Origin: DATHSY01 sp046729855
Lineage (GTDB): Bacteria; Actinomycetota; UBA4738; HRBIN12
Length of the DNA stretch: 59,320 nucleotides
Direction: 5' to 3'
Assembly (NCBI GenBank): GCA_046729855.1
Contig: JBKPHM010000033.1
Span: 1 to 59,320, forward strand
In this document: positions 1 to 7,805 of the stretch, in pieces
Position numbering within the stretch: the first letter of the stretch is position 1
How the letters are laid out: the number at the start of each line of letters is the position of its first letter
Made by a program: the position numbers and the translations under genes
The notes under the pieces: model-generated
Database searches by the model: none
What the model was told of the DNA's origin: nothing
The model's input: the letters and a program-made list of their open reading frames with translations, nothing else

Positions 1-1399
1 CGCCGGAGGAGCGGGCCAGGATCGAGGTGTGGTCGGTGGCGGATCCTCCATCCACCACCAGGGCGAGCACGCGCTCCCAGTCGAGTTCCGCGGCCTCGGA
101 GGGCGTCAGGTCGGAGGCCACCAGGACGAAGCTGCCGGGCAGCTTCGAGAGGCTGGGGGCATCGGCCGCTCCCGCGAGGTTGAGCTGGATCCTGCCCAGC
201 ACGTCGTCCAGGTCGGTGCTGCGCTCGCGGAAATACGCATCGGAGAACTCGCCGAACATCTCGTGCAGCTGCTCCGCCACCGAGCGCAGCGCCCACTCTG
301 CGTTCACCCGCTCCTCGCGGATCACGGCCACGGCCTTGTCCTGCAGCAGAGGGTCCTCGAGCATCAGCAGGTGGGCGTCGAAGATCGCCGCGGCCTGCGC
401 GCCTGCCCGCGCAGCCACGGCCGCGCGCGTTCGACGGATGTCGTCCGCGGCCGCCCGTAGGGCGGCTCCGAAGGCCTCGAGCTCGGTCGCCGGGTCGGCG
501 GCCGGTTCGTCCGGGACCTCCACGTCGGCCCGGCGGACGTGCCGGGCCGCGCCGACGGCCACACCCGGGGACGCGGGGAGCCCGGCGAGCATGCCTTTCG
601 ACACGTCCGTCAGGACCGAGGATGGCTGGAGCGTGGCGGGCTCTGGCTCCGCTTCCTCCGGCTCGTCGCCAAAGTCATCCTCGGCGAGCACCGCGATCGC
701 GTCGAGCGCGACCGCGGCCTCCGGACCGCTCGCGACGACGTCGATCTCGTGGCCTTCCAGGACGCCGAGCGTCGCGACCGCGTTGAGGCTCCGCGCGCTG
801 GCGGGTCCGCGGCCGGTCGTCGCGTTCGCGATGCTGACGTCCGCGTCGAAGCCACCGGCCAGGGCGACCAGTCGCGCGGCCGGCCGGGCGTGCAGGCCGA
901 GGCGGTTGCGGACCGGGAGTCGGATGGACACCCCGCCAGCAGTCGGCCCGGGCGGAGCGACGCCGGCCTCGGGCCCCGGCTCGGCCGCCGGCTCGGCGAG
1001 GTGCGCCGCCTTGGCGGCGAGGCCGCCTCGTGCCTCCTCCGCGACTTCGTCGAGCCGTCGTCCGAGCCGCGACGCGACGGCGGCGGATACCGCACCCTCG
1101 ACGAAGGGAGCAGCCGTGAGCCGCACGTGCGCACGCCGGTCGTCCGGCAGCATGTCGAGCGCCATCTCCGCCGACAGCACGGCACTGCCGAGATCCATCA
1201 GGACGACGACGCCCTCCTCCCGCCAGGCGCGCTCGATCGCTCCGAGGACCACCACGGCGTCCGTCCCGATCGGACGGTCGGGCAGGTCGAGCCCGCCCGC
1301 GGGTTCGATCGGCACGTCATCACCACCCATCTGACGGGCGAGCTCCGCCGCGCCGTCCGCGAGCGTCGCGCTGTGCGAGACCAGGACCAGCCCGACCAT
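1..1399 (-). CDS. dhaM: DhaM-HPr-EI fusion, PTS phosphoryl donor of dihydroxyacetone kinase (3' end cut by window)
   Basis: Reads as the phosphoryl-transfer subunit of PEP-dependent dihydroxyacetone kinase, passing phosphate to the ADP bound in DhaL. Three domains are visible in 466 residues. The first is an EIIA(Man)-like DhaM domain with His9 (LVLVSHSATLADG) and the family's MDLGSA segment. The second is an HPr domain with His170 in GLHARPA. The third is the N-terminal part of Enzyme I with its phospho-histidine His457 in DGGSATDHTSILAR, only 9 codons from the window edge. The frame leaves the window, so the C-terminus is unknown. ATG lies 4 bases after the stop of the SdhD-like gene, so it is the tenth visible gene of the glycerol operon. 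The same EIIA-HPr-EI layout is known from E. coli DhaM. Confidence 0.9.
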   Translation of the reverse strand, partial: MVGLVLVSHSATLADGAAELARQMGGDDVPIEPAGGLDLPDRPIGTDAVVVLGAIERAWREEGVVVLMDLGSAVLSAEMALDMLPDDRRAHVRLTAAPFVEGAVSAAVASRLGRRLDEVAEEARGGLAAKAAHLAEPAAEPGPEAGVAPPGPTAGGVSIRLPVRNRLGLHARPAARLVALAGGFDADVSIANATTGRGPASARSLNAVATLGVLEGHEIDVVASGPEAAVALDAIAVLAEDDFGDEPEEAEPEPATLQPSSVLTDVSKGMLAGLPASPGVAVGAARHVRRADVEVPDEPAADPATELEAFGAALRAAADDIRRTRAAVAARAGAQAAAIFDAHLLMLEDPLLQDKAVAVIREERVNAEWALRSVAEQLHEMFGEFSDAYFRERSTDLDDVLGRIQLNLAGAADAPSLSKLPGSFVLVASDLTPSEAAELDWERVLALVVDGGSATDHTSILARSSG

Positions 1400-1403
1400 C
1401 GCG

Positions 1404-1811
1404 TCAGGCGCGCGACGCGAGCGTGCCGATCAGGAAGAACCCATACGCCACCGTCGCGATCCCCAGCACCCACAGCCCGGCGTCGATCCTCCGGCGCGCC
1501 CGCGTGCTGAACGCCATGTCGTAGATGACGCTCCGAAGCCCGAGCAATGCGTGCACCGTGACCACGAGCAGGAAGAAGCACTCGATCGTGAAGATGACCG
1601 GGTTCGCGATGTATTCGAGCACCTGTCGGTACGTCCGCAGCCCGCCGACGCTCTCGACGACGAAGTGGTGCGCGATCATGTGGACGGTGATGAGCACGAG
1701 CAACGCCGTGCCGGTCCCGGCGAGCAGCCGCCACAAGCGGACGCTCGGCTGGTAGTGCTCGCGGGCGCGCCGCGGTGCGCCCTTGGGTGGGCGGGTCTCG
1801 ACGACGGCCAT
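1404..1811 (-). CDS. SdhD-like membrane anchor subunit
   Basis: A 135-residue membrane protein with three predicted helices (about 33-49, 70-90, 112-130). His44 lies in the first helix, and the HALLGLRSVIYD segment (His87) matches the HxxxGLRxxxxD pattern of the succinate dehydrogenase/fumarate reductase anchor, where the histidine is a heme ligand. The ATG overlaps the stop of the SdhC-like gene by one base (TGATG). By family it would anchor the complex and help form heme and quinone sites. Because the flavoprotein in this operon is GlpA-like, the partner substrate is probably glycerol 3-phosphate rather than succinate; that is inference. Confidence 0.8.
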   Translation of the reverse strand: MAVVETRPPKGAPRRAREHYQPSVRLWRLLAGTGTALLVLITVHMIAHHFVVESVGGLRTYRQVLEYIANPVIFTIECFFLLVVTVHALLGLRSVIYDMAFSTRARRRIDAGLWVLGIATVAYGFFLIGTLASRA

Positions 1812-2239
1812 CACGCATCCCCCAGAATGTGCAGCGCCGCGGCGATCAGCACGATCGTCCCGATCACGGCGCCGGCCCAGAACAACGCGCGCTGCCGGTT
1901 CGGCGCGACGCCCGTCCCCACCAGCGCGACCCGGATGCCGTTCAGACCGTGATACAGCAGCCCGAACACGAGCAGCACGTCGAGCAGGAGGAACACGGTC
2001 GTCGTGGCGATCCGCAGGAAATCGTTCCACGCATCGGCCCCGCCCAGCAACATCGATATGACGCCGAGGTGCAGGTACAGGTAGAAGACCAACCCGAGCC
2101 CCGTGATCCGGTTCGCGGCGAACGCCCAGCCCCCGATCGTCCGCCCGCGCGGGTCGAACCAGCCGGTCGGCGCCGCCCCGACGCCCTTGCGCAGGATCGG
2201 GCCGCGGTCGGCGCGCACGTCCCGCGTAGGGCGGCTCAC
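1811..2239 (-). CDS. SdhC-like cytochrome b membrane subunit
   Basis: A 142-residue protein with three predicted helices (about 47-66, 80-97, 119-138). The RITGLGLVFYLYLHL segment (His57) and the YHGLNGIR segment (His97) match the heme-binding pattern of SdhC/FrdC-type cytochrome b subunits. I chose the GTG at 2239 because it overlaps the TGA of the SdhB-like gene (GTGA), and because upstream sequence is low-complexity and lies inside that gene. Together with the next gene it forms a two-subunit anchor. No SdhA is encoded nearby. Confidence 0.8.
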   Translation of the reverse strand: MSRPTRDVRADRGPILRKGVGAAPTGWFDPRGRTIGGWAFAANRITGLGLVFYLYLHLGVISMLLGGADAWNDFLRIATTTVFLLLDVLLVFGLLYHGLNGIRVALVGTGVAPNRQRALFWAGAVIGTIVLIAAALHILGDA

Positions 2240-3021
2240 CGCCCGTCCTCTCTCGCCGGGGTCCCGACGTGGGCGCGGCGCCGCTCGCCACCGTCGACCA
2301 GGACGCGGCGCAGGGCCATGATCCGCTCCGCGGGACGCACGCCTGAGGGGCACGCCTCGGTGCACTCGAAGGCGGCGTGGCACCGCCAGACCGCGTCGGG
2401 CCGGTCGGCCCACCGGAGCAGCTCGGGGGTGTTCGCGCCGCGAGGCTCCTCAATCAAGCGTTGGGCGGCCGCCAGCGCGGCCGGCCCCACGTACTCGTCG
2501 GTCGTGGCGGCGATCGGGCAGGCCGACAGGCATAGCCCGCACTCGATGCAGTCCTCGAACCGCTCGAACGCCTCGATGCCGTCCGGCGGGGCGGCTCGCG
2601 CCAGGAACTCGCTGCCCCGCACGACCGGATGCTGGTCGGGGAACCGCGCGTAGAACTCGCGCATGTCGAGCACGAGGTCAGCGAGGATCGGGACGTTCGC
2701 CTCGGGCTCGATCGTGATCGCCCGTCCGAGCTCGTTCACGAACGTAACGCACGCGAGCCCTTCGCGTCCGTCGATCCGCATCCCGCACGTGCCGCAGGAG
2801 GCGTGGAAGCACGAATGGCGGATCGCGAGCGTCGGGTCCGCGTGAACCTCGATCCAGCGGAGCGCGTCCAGGACGCTGGTCCGTGGACCGACCGGGACGT
2901 CGAACTCGTCGTAGTGCGACTCCGGGTCGCCGCGCTTGTATCGGAACACCTTGAAGCGGCGCGTCTCCGTGACCGTCGTCGGACCCTCGACCTTGGCGTG
3001 CGATTCCTCGGTGGGCTGCAT
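2236..3021 (-). CDS. SdhB/FrdB-like iron-sulfur subunit
   Basis: A 261-residue electron-transfer subunit. Cys71, Cys76, Cys79 and Cys91 form the plant-type [2Fe-2S] pattern. Cys158, Cys161, Cys164 and Cys168, then Cys214, Cys220 and Cys224, match the spacing used for the [4Fe-4S] and [3Fe-4S] clusters of SdhB/FrdB. The ATG is 2 bases after the stop of the GlpA-like gene, so the two are almost certainly co-translated. In SDH and FRD this subunit takes electrons from the flavoprotein to the membrane quinone. The only flavoprotein beside it is GlpA-like, which suggests it serves glycerol-3-phosphate oxidation. GlpC would be the usual partner and is absent. Confidence 0.88.
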   Translation of the reverse strand: MQPTEESHAKVEGPTTVTETRRFKVFRYKRGDPESHYDEFDVPVGPRTSVLDALRWIEVHADPTLAIRHSCFHASCGTCGMRIDGREGLACVTFVNELGRAITIEPEANVPILADLVLDMREFYARFPDQHPVVRGSEFLARAAPPDGIEAFERFEDCIECGLCLSACPIAATTDEYVGPAALAAAQRLIEEPRGANTPELLRWADRPDAVWRCHAAFECTEACPSGVRPAERIMALRRVLVDGGERRRAHVGTPAREDGR

Positions 3022-3023
3022 CG

Positions 3024-4211
3024 TTACCTCGCGGGCGCGTAGAACGCGGTGTGGGGGAGCAGGACGGTCTCGCGCGTGCGGCACTCGGCCTCGATGTCGA
3101 GCTTGCGACATACGACGTCGGCACACAGCTCCGCCATGCCGCGCAGGGTGGTCGCCTTCCCACCGGTGATGGTCACGAACCCCTCGACCCCATCGGTCTG
3201 GGCGTGGTCGAACGTCTTGAACGTCCGTGACAGCTCGCGGCCCGTATCGGCGTCGCCCCTCGAGCCGATGAGCGGTCGCGCCGCGGACCACGCCGCGCGG
3301 ACGTCGGCCTGCCGCATGGCCGGGATCAGCTTCGCGCCCTCGTCGTACATCTTCTCGACGTGCTCCTCGGGGACGTCGAGGTCGTCGGGGTCCTCGACGG
3401 TCCAAGAGCTCGTGCCGACGATCGAGAGGGCGCGCTGCGGCACGACGATGTCGCCGTCCCCCGACCTGTGCATGCGGTTGACGACCATGTTGCAGAGCCG
3501 GCCGCGGAGCGCGAGCAGAACGCCCGGCGACGGCCGGATCGGCACGTCCAGGCCGGCCATCGCGGCGACCTCCTCCGACCACGGCCCCGTCGCGTTGACG
3601 GTGACGTCCGCCTGGATCTCCCGGTCCTCGCCCGTGACGCGATCAAGGACGACGGCCCCGCTGACCGTCGAGTTCGTGCGCACGAGGTCGATGACCTCCA
3701 TGTAGTTGAACAGCTCGGCGCCGCCGTGCTGAGCCGTCGCGAAGAACCGCAGCGGCATCCGCATCGCATCCATCGTTGCGTCCGGCACGCGGACCGCCGC
3801 CTTCAGCTCCGGGTTCAGCAGCGGCTCGAGCCGCAGCGCCTCGTCGGGACGCAGCTCTTGCACGGGGATCCCGCACTCCTTGCACGAGCGGACGAAGTCG
3901 TCGTGGTACGCCATGTCCTCGTCGGTCACGGCGACGAACAGCCCGTCGTTCTCCTCGAACGAGCCGCGCGCGATCCGACGGAGGATCGTGTTCTCCTCGA
4001 TGCATTCGACCGCCGACTCCTTGTCGCCGACCGCGTAGCGCGCGCCGGAGTGGAGGAGGCCGTGATGGCGGCCGGTCGTCCCGGATGTGAACTCGCCTCG
4101 CTCGACGAGCGTCACGCGCACGCGGCGGAGCGTCAGGTCGTGCGCGAGGGCGCCGCCCGTCCCTCCGCCGCCGACGATCAGGACGTGTGCGTCGCGGGCA
4201 TCGGACGCCAT
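3024..4211 (-). CDS. glpA: FAD-dependent glycerol-3-phosphate dehydrogenase, GlpA-type flavoprotein
   Basis: A 395-residue DAO-fold flavoprotein. The FAD-binding Gly-rich loop (LIVGGGGTGG, residues 11-20) is followed by the GlpA hallmark GRHHGLLHSGARYAV and ECIEENTILRRIA. It oxidises glycerol 3-phosphate to dihydroxyacetone phosphate. It is shorter than E. coli GlpA (about 540 residues) and lacks the C-terminal BFD-like iron-sulfur domain. No glpB or glpC follows; instead SdhB-, SdhC- and SdhD-like genes do. The missing cluster domain and the replaced partners fit a rewired complex. Glycerol kinase, which makes the substrate, is two genes upstream. Confidence 0.88.
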   Translation of the reverse strand: MASDARDAHVLIVGGGGTGGALAHDLTLRRVRVTLVERGEFTSGTTGRHHGLLHSGARYAVGDKESAVECIEENTILRRIARGSFEENDGLFVAVTDEDMAYHDDFVRSCKECGIPVQELRPDEALRLEPLLNPELKAAVRVPDATMDAMRMPLRFFATAQHGGAELFNYMEVIDLVRTNSTVSGAVVLDRVTGEDREIQADVTVNATGPWSEEVAAMAGLDVPIRPSPGVLLALRGRLCNMVVNRMHRSGDGDIVVPQRALSIVGTSSWTVEDPDDLDVPEEHVEKMYDEGAKLIPAMRQADVRAAWSAARPLIGSRGDADTGRELSRTFKTFDHAQTDGVEGFVTITGGKATTLRGMAELCADVVCRKLDIEAECRTRETVLLPHTAFYAPAR

Positions 4212-4223
4212 CTGCGCCTGACC

Positions 4224-4463
4224 TCAGTCCTCGTCCTGTCCCCTCGCGAAGTCCGGGCCAGGCTCGCGCTCCGGGTGGTGCTCTTCCTCCTCCTGCCCCT
4301 CGGCGAAGGTCCCGTGATGCTCCTCGTCCTGCTTCTCCTCAGGCTCGTCCTGTTGCCCGCGCGCGAAGTCAGGGCCCTCTTCGTGCTCCGGGTGCTCCTC
4401 CTCCTCGGCCTGCCCCTCGGCGAAGCTACCCCTGTGGTGTTCGCGCTCCTCCCGCTCGCCCAT
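4224..4463 (-). CDS. small acidic protein with two internal repeats
   Basis: Encodes 79 residues, overwhelmingly Glu, Asp, His, Gln and Gly, with no membrane segment. Two copies of a roughly 29-residue unit are plain: each has G(S/T)FAEGQ, then a run of Glu/His, then GPDFARGQ. A GGAGGCGCAG ribosome binding site precedes the ATG, and the gene lies 12 bases before glpA in the same orientation, so it is probably translated. I recall short FAEGQ-type acidic proteins in actinobacterial genomes but know no function for them. It looks intrinsically disordered. Its place between glpK and glpA hints at a link to glycerol use, but nothing in the sequence proves it. Confidence 0.65.
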   Translation of the reverse strand: MGEREEREHHRGSFAEGQAEEEEHPEHEEGPDFARGQQDEPEEKQDEEHHGTFAEGQEEEEHHPEREPGPDFARGQDED

Positions 4464-4536
4464 CTGCGCCTCCGAACGGCTCGCGTCCGAGGGGTGGCCG
4501 CGCTTCGCGCCGGCCTCCCCGCCGCGCCGCGTCCTA

Positions 4537-6033
4537 CTACTCCAGCCAGTCCATCGACTTCTGGACCGCCTTCTTCCAGAACCGGTACTCCTTGTCCCGC
4601 TCCGCCGGGTCCATCTGGGGATCCCACTCCTTGTCCTTGCCCCAGTTGGCCCGGAGGTCCTCCACCTCCTTCCAGAACCCGACGGCCAGCCCGGCGGCGT
4701 ACGCGGCTCCCAGCGCCGTCGTTTCCGCCACCGTCGGCCGGATCACAGGGACGTCGAGGACGTCGGCCTGGAACTGCATCAGCAGCTCGTTGTAGACCAT
4801 GCCGCCGTCGACCTTGAGCGACGTCAGCTCGACGCCGGAGTCGGCGTTCATGGCGTCGACGACCTCCTTGGTCTGCCACGCCGTTGCCTCGAGCACCGCG
4901 CGGGCGATGTGACCCTTGTTCACGTACCGGGTCAGGCCCGCGATGACGCCACGCGCGTCGCTCCGCCAGTACGGCGCGAACAGGCCCGAGAACGCCGGGA
5001 CGAAGTACACCCCACCGTTGTCGTCGACGGTCGAGGCGAGCGCCTCGACCTCGGGCGAGGACTGAATCATCCCCAGGTTGTCACGGAGCCATTGCACGAG
5101 CGCCCCCGTGATGGCGATCGATCCCTCCAGCATGTACACCGCGGGCTGGTCGCCGATCTTGTACCCGAGCCCGGTGATGAGGCCGCTCTTGGACGGCACC
5201 AGCTCGTTCCCGGTGTTGAGCAGCACGAAGCAGCCGGTCCCGTAGGTGTTCTTCGCCTCGCCGATCGAGTAGCAGGTCTGCCCGAACAGCGCTGCCTGCT
5301 GGTCGCCGAGGTCTCCGGCGACCGGGATGCCCGCCAGCTCGCCTTTGGCCTCACCGTAGACCTCGCTCGAGGCCTTGATCTCCGGCAGCATCGCCCGCGG
5401 GACGCCGAGGATCCCAAGGATCTCGTGGTCCCACTCGAGCGTCTCGAGGTTCATCATCAGCGTCCGGCTGGCGTTCGTGACGTCCGTGATGTGGACGCCG
5501 CCGTCCGGGCCGCCGGTCAGGTTCCAGATGCACCACGTGTCGATGTTGCCGAACAGGACCTCGCCGCGCTCGGCCCGATCGCGCAGACCGTCGACGTTGT
5601 CGAGCATCCACTTGATCTTCGGCCCGGAGAAGTACGTCGCGATCGGCAGACCGGTCTTCGGGCGGAACCGATCCTGACCGCCGTCCCTGGACAGCTCGTT
5701 GCAGATCTGGTCGGTCCTGGTGTCCTGCCAGACGATCGCGTTGTACACGGGCTTGCCGCTTGACTTCTCCCAGACGACTGTCGTCTCGCGCTGGTTGGTC
5801 ACCCCCACGGCCGCGATGTCGCTCGCCTTGATGTTGGCCTTCTGGAGCGCCCCGGGGATCACCTGCTCGCTCCGCGTTGTGATCTCCAGCGGGTCGTGCT
5901 CTACCCACCCCGGCTTGGGGTAGATCTGCTCGTGCTCCTTCTGATCGATCGCCACGACCTGGCCGGCGTGGTCGAAGATCATGAAGCGCGTGCTCGTCGT
6001 CCCCTGGTCCAGGGCTGCCACGTAGTCGGCCAT
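4537..6033 (-). CDS. glpK: glycerol kinase
   Basis: A 498-residue FGGY-family kinase that phosphorylates glycerol to sn-glycerol 3-phosphate with ATP, trapping glycerol imported by GlpF. The N-terminal ALDQGTTSTRFMIFD phosphate-1 motif, the GWVEHDP segment and the C-terminal KVDGGMVYNELLMQFQADVL region are all characteristic, and the length is normal for the family. The ATG is preceded by GGGGGAGGATCG. It follows dhaL by 23 bases. The product is the substrate of the GlpA-type dehydrogenase downstream. Confidence 0.96.
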   Translation of the reverse strand: MADYVAALDQGTTSTRFMIFDHAGQVVAIDQKEHEQIYPKPGWVEHDPLEITTRSEQVIPGALQKANIKASDIAAVGVTNQRETTVVWEKSSGKPVYNAIVWQDTRTDQICNELSRDGGQDRFRPKTGLPIATYFSGPKIKWMLDNVDGLRDRAERGEVLFGNIDTWCIWNLTGGPDGGVHITDVTNASRTLMMNLETLEWDHEILGILGVPRAMLPEIKASSEVYGEAKGELAGIPVAGDLGDQQAALFGQTCYSIGEAKNTYGTGCFVLLNTGNELVPSKSGLITGLGYKIGDQPAVYMLEGSIAITGALVQWLRDNLGMIQSSPEVEALASTVDDNGGVYFVPAFSGLFAPYWRSDARGVIAGLTRYVNKGHIARAVLEATAWQTKEVVDAMNADSGVELTSLKVDGGMVYNELLMQFQADVLDVPVIRPTVAETTALGAAYAAGLAVGFWKEVEDLRANWGKDKEWDPQMDPAERDKEYRFWKKAVQKSMDWLE

Positions 6034-6056
6034 CGATCCTCCCCCTTCGTCCTCCC

Positions 6057-6698
6057 TCAGTCGCCCGCGCCCGCCCAGGTCTCGGCGGCCGTGCGCAGGA
6101 GCAGGTACGACGACGTCGCACCGGGATCCTGGTGTCCGGCGCTCCGTTCGCCGAGATAGCTCGCGCGACCCTTCCGTGCCACGAGCGGGATCGTGGCCTT
6201 CATCCCGTCTTCCGCCGCCGCGGCGGAGCGCTTGAGCGCCTCGTCGAAGGCGACGCCTTCCGCGAGCGCGGCCTCGAGCGCGTCGCGCGCGGGCGCGAGC
6301 GCGTCGATCATCGTCTTGTCACCGGGCTCGGCCTTGCCCCGCGTCACGACGCCGTCGATGCCCTTGCGGAGTGCCTCGGCCCAGTCCGGCGGCGTCAGCT
6401 CCGCCTTGCCCGCGCTCGCCGTCCCCATCTGCAGGTACAGGGTGCCGTACAGCGGTCCGCCGGCGCCGCCGACGGTCGAGACGAGCGTCATCCCGACCGC
6501 CTTGAGCAGGCCGCCGACGTCGCCGTCCGGCACACCGTCGAGCTTGGCGAGCGCGGCCTGCATCCCGCGGTTCATGTTGATGCCGTGGTCGGCATCGCCG
6601 ATGGCCGAGTCGAGCTCGGTCAGGTAGGCCTTGTTCTCGGCGACGACGTCGGCGAATCCACGGATCCACGCGACGACCCGTTCGTACGGGACGGTCAC
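6057..6698 (-). CDS. dhaL: dihydroxyacetone kinase ADP-binding subunit DhaL
   Basis: A 213-residue all-helical subunit that holds ADP as a permanent cofactor, is re-phosphorylated by DhaM, and passes phosphate to dihydroxyacetone on DhaK. Metal ligands Asp30, Asp35 and Asp37 sit in LDSAIGDADHG. VGGAGGPLYG, GDKTMIDALAP and GHQDPGATS are the other nucleotide-site motifs. Trp11 lies in the conserved N-terminal helix. The GTG start at 6698 has an excellent GGAGGG site, which is the last unit of the GAAAGG tandem array in the dhaK-dhaL gap. An almost complete paralogue is at 8817-9470. Confidence 0.95.
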   Translation of the reverse strand: MTVPYERVVAWIRGFADVVAENKAYLTELDSAIGDADHGINMNRGMQAALAKLDGVPDGDVGGLLKAVGMTLVSTVGGAGGPLYGTLYLQMGTASAGKAELTPPDWAEALRKGIDGVVTRGKAEPGDKTMIDALAPARDALEAALAEGVAFDEALKRSAAAAEDGMKATIPLVARKGRASYLGERSAGHQDPGATSSYLLLRTAAETWAGAGD

Positions 6699-6705
6699 CT
6701 ACCCT

Positions 6706-6780
6706 CCTTTCTCTTTCTGGCCTTTCTCTTTCTGGCCTTTCTCTTCTGGCCTTTCTTCTGGCCTTTCTTCTGGCCTTTCT
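6706..6780 (-). repeat. decaying tandem repeat carrying serial GAAAGG ribosome-binding-like sites
   Basis: The dhaK-dhaL gap is filled by a tandem array. On the plus strand the units are CCTTTCTCTTTCTGG (6706-6720 and 6721-6735), a 14-base unit (6736-6749), two 12-base units CCTTTCTTCTGG (6750-6773) and a 7-base partial unit ending in the dhaK stop. In the mRNA this gives six GAAAGG words, the last expanded to GAAAGGAGGG just before the dhaL GTG. The dhaK frame stays open beyond its TGA through the array up to a TAG directly before that GTG. Confidence 0.9.
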
Positions 6781-7781
6781 CAGGCACCCCAGCGCAGGCC
6801 GGGCGTCTTGACCGGCGCGTCCCAGAGCTTGGTCAGCTCCTCGTCCAGCTTCAGCAACGTGATCGAGCACCCGTCCATCTCGAGCGACGTGATGTACGAG
6901 CCGATCAGGTTCCGCGAGATCGTGACGCCACGACCGTCGAGGAACTTCTTCAGCTCGTTGAACACGACGTACAGCTCGATTAGCGGCGTTCCACCCATGC
7001 CGTTCACGAACGCGAGGACGTTGTCGCCGCGCCGGTACGGGAGATCGTCGACGACGGCCACCGCCATCATCTCCACGATGTCGTGGATGGGCTTGAGCTT
7101 CATCCGCTCGCGCCCCGGCTCGCCGTGGATCCCGATCCCGATCTCCATCTCGTCGTCGCCGATCTCGAAGGTCGGCTTGCCGGCGGCCGGCACGATGCAG
7201 GAGGTGAGTGCCATGCCCATGCTCCGACCGTTCGCGTTCACGTGCCGCGCGATCTCCGCGACCTCCTTCAGCGCCCGCTTCTCCTCGGCCGCCGCGCCGG
7301 CGATCTTCTCCATCAGGACCGTCGTCCCGACGCCGCGGCGTCCGGCCGTGTACAGGCTGTCCTGAACGGCGACGTCGTCGTCCACCAGCACCGACTCGAC
7401 CTCGATCCCCTCCGACCTGGCGAGCTCCGCCGCCATGTCGAAGTTCATGACGTCGCCCGTGTAGTTCTTGACGATATGGACGACGCCCGCACCGCCGTTC
7501 ACGGCCTTGGTCGCCTCCAGCATCTGGTCGGGCGTTGGGGACGTGAACACCTCGCCAGGGCACGCCGCGTCGAGCATCCCCATGCCAACGAACCCGCCGT
7601 GCATCGGCTCGTGACCCGAGCCGCCGCCCGACACGAGCGCGACTTTGCCCTGGACGGGCGCGTCGGCGCGTACGACAGCGTTCGGGTCGAACCTCACCTT
7701 CACGAGATCGGGGTGCGCCACCGCGAGTCCCTCGAGCTCCTCCCGTACGACGTCCTCTGGCCTATTGATCAGCTTCTTCAT
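6780..7781 (-). CDS. dhaK: dihydroxyacetone kinase substrate-binding subunit DhaK
   Basis: A 333-residue subunit that binds dihydroxyacetone as a covalent hemiaminal and receives phosphate from DhaL. GGGSGHEP (residues 52-59) and His219 in GIGIHGEPGRER are visible; the latter is the expected covalent substrate-binding histidine. Asp110 in NYTGD is the expected general acid/base. The length is normal for the PTS-dependent type, and no ATP-type DhaL domain is fused at the C-terminus, consistent with a separate dhaL and a DhaM. The ATG is preceded by GGAGGGGGCGACAG. It lies 24 bases downstream of glpF. Confidence 0.95.
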   Translation of the reverse strand: MKKLINRPEDVVREELEGLAVAHPDLVKVRFDPNAVVRADAPVQGKVALVSGGGSGHEPMHGGFVGMGMLDAACPGEVFTSPTPDQMLEATKAVNGGAGVVHIVKNYTGDVMNFDMAAELARSEGIEVESVLVDDDVAVQDSLYTAGRRGVGTTVLMEKIAGAAAEEKRALKEVAEIARHVNANGRSMGMALTSCIVPAAGKPTFEIGDDEMEIGIGIHGEPGRERMKLKPIHDIVEMMAVAVVDDLPYRRGDNVLAFVNGMGGTPLIELYVVFNELKKFLDGRGVTISRNLIGSYITSLEMDGCSITLLKLDEELTKLWDAPVKTPGLRWGA

Positions 7782-7805
7782 CTGTCGCCCCCTCCGCGCG
7801 ACCTC

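Noticed and set aside
27..1334. Long plus-strand open frame (435 codons) at the left edge
   Set aside because: It is antisense to the DhaM-HPr-EI frame, which has clear His9, His170 and His457 motifs. Its translation is Ser/Ala/Arg-rich with no domain.
1404..3021. Annotation as an ordinary succinate dehydrogenase
   Set aside because: No SdhA is present; the only linked flavoprotein is GlpA-type and directly coupled. The call is left as SdhBCD-like without gene symbols.
4224..4463. Random acidic low-complexity ORF
   Set aside because: Rejected as noise because it has a good ribosome binding site, two clear repeats with conserved FAEGQ/FARGQ words and fits the operon; kept as a probable gene.
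6706..6780. CRISPR-like repeat
   Set aside because: Units are 12-15 bases, adjoining with no spacers, and lie in an operon gap.
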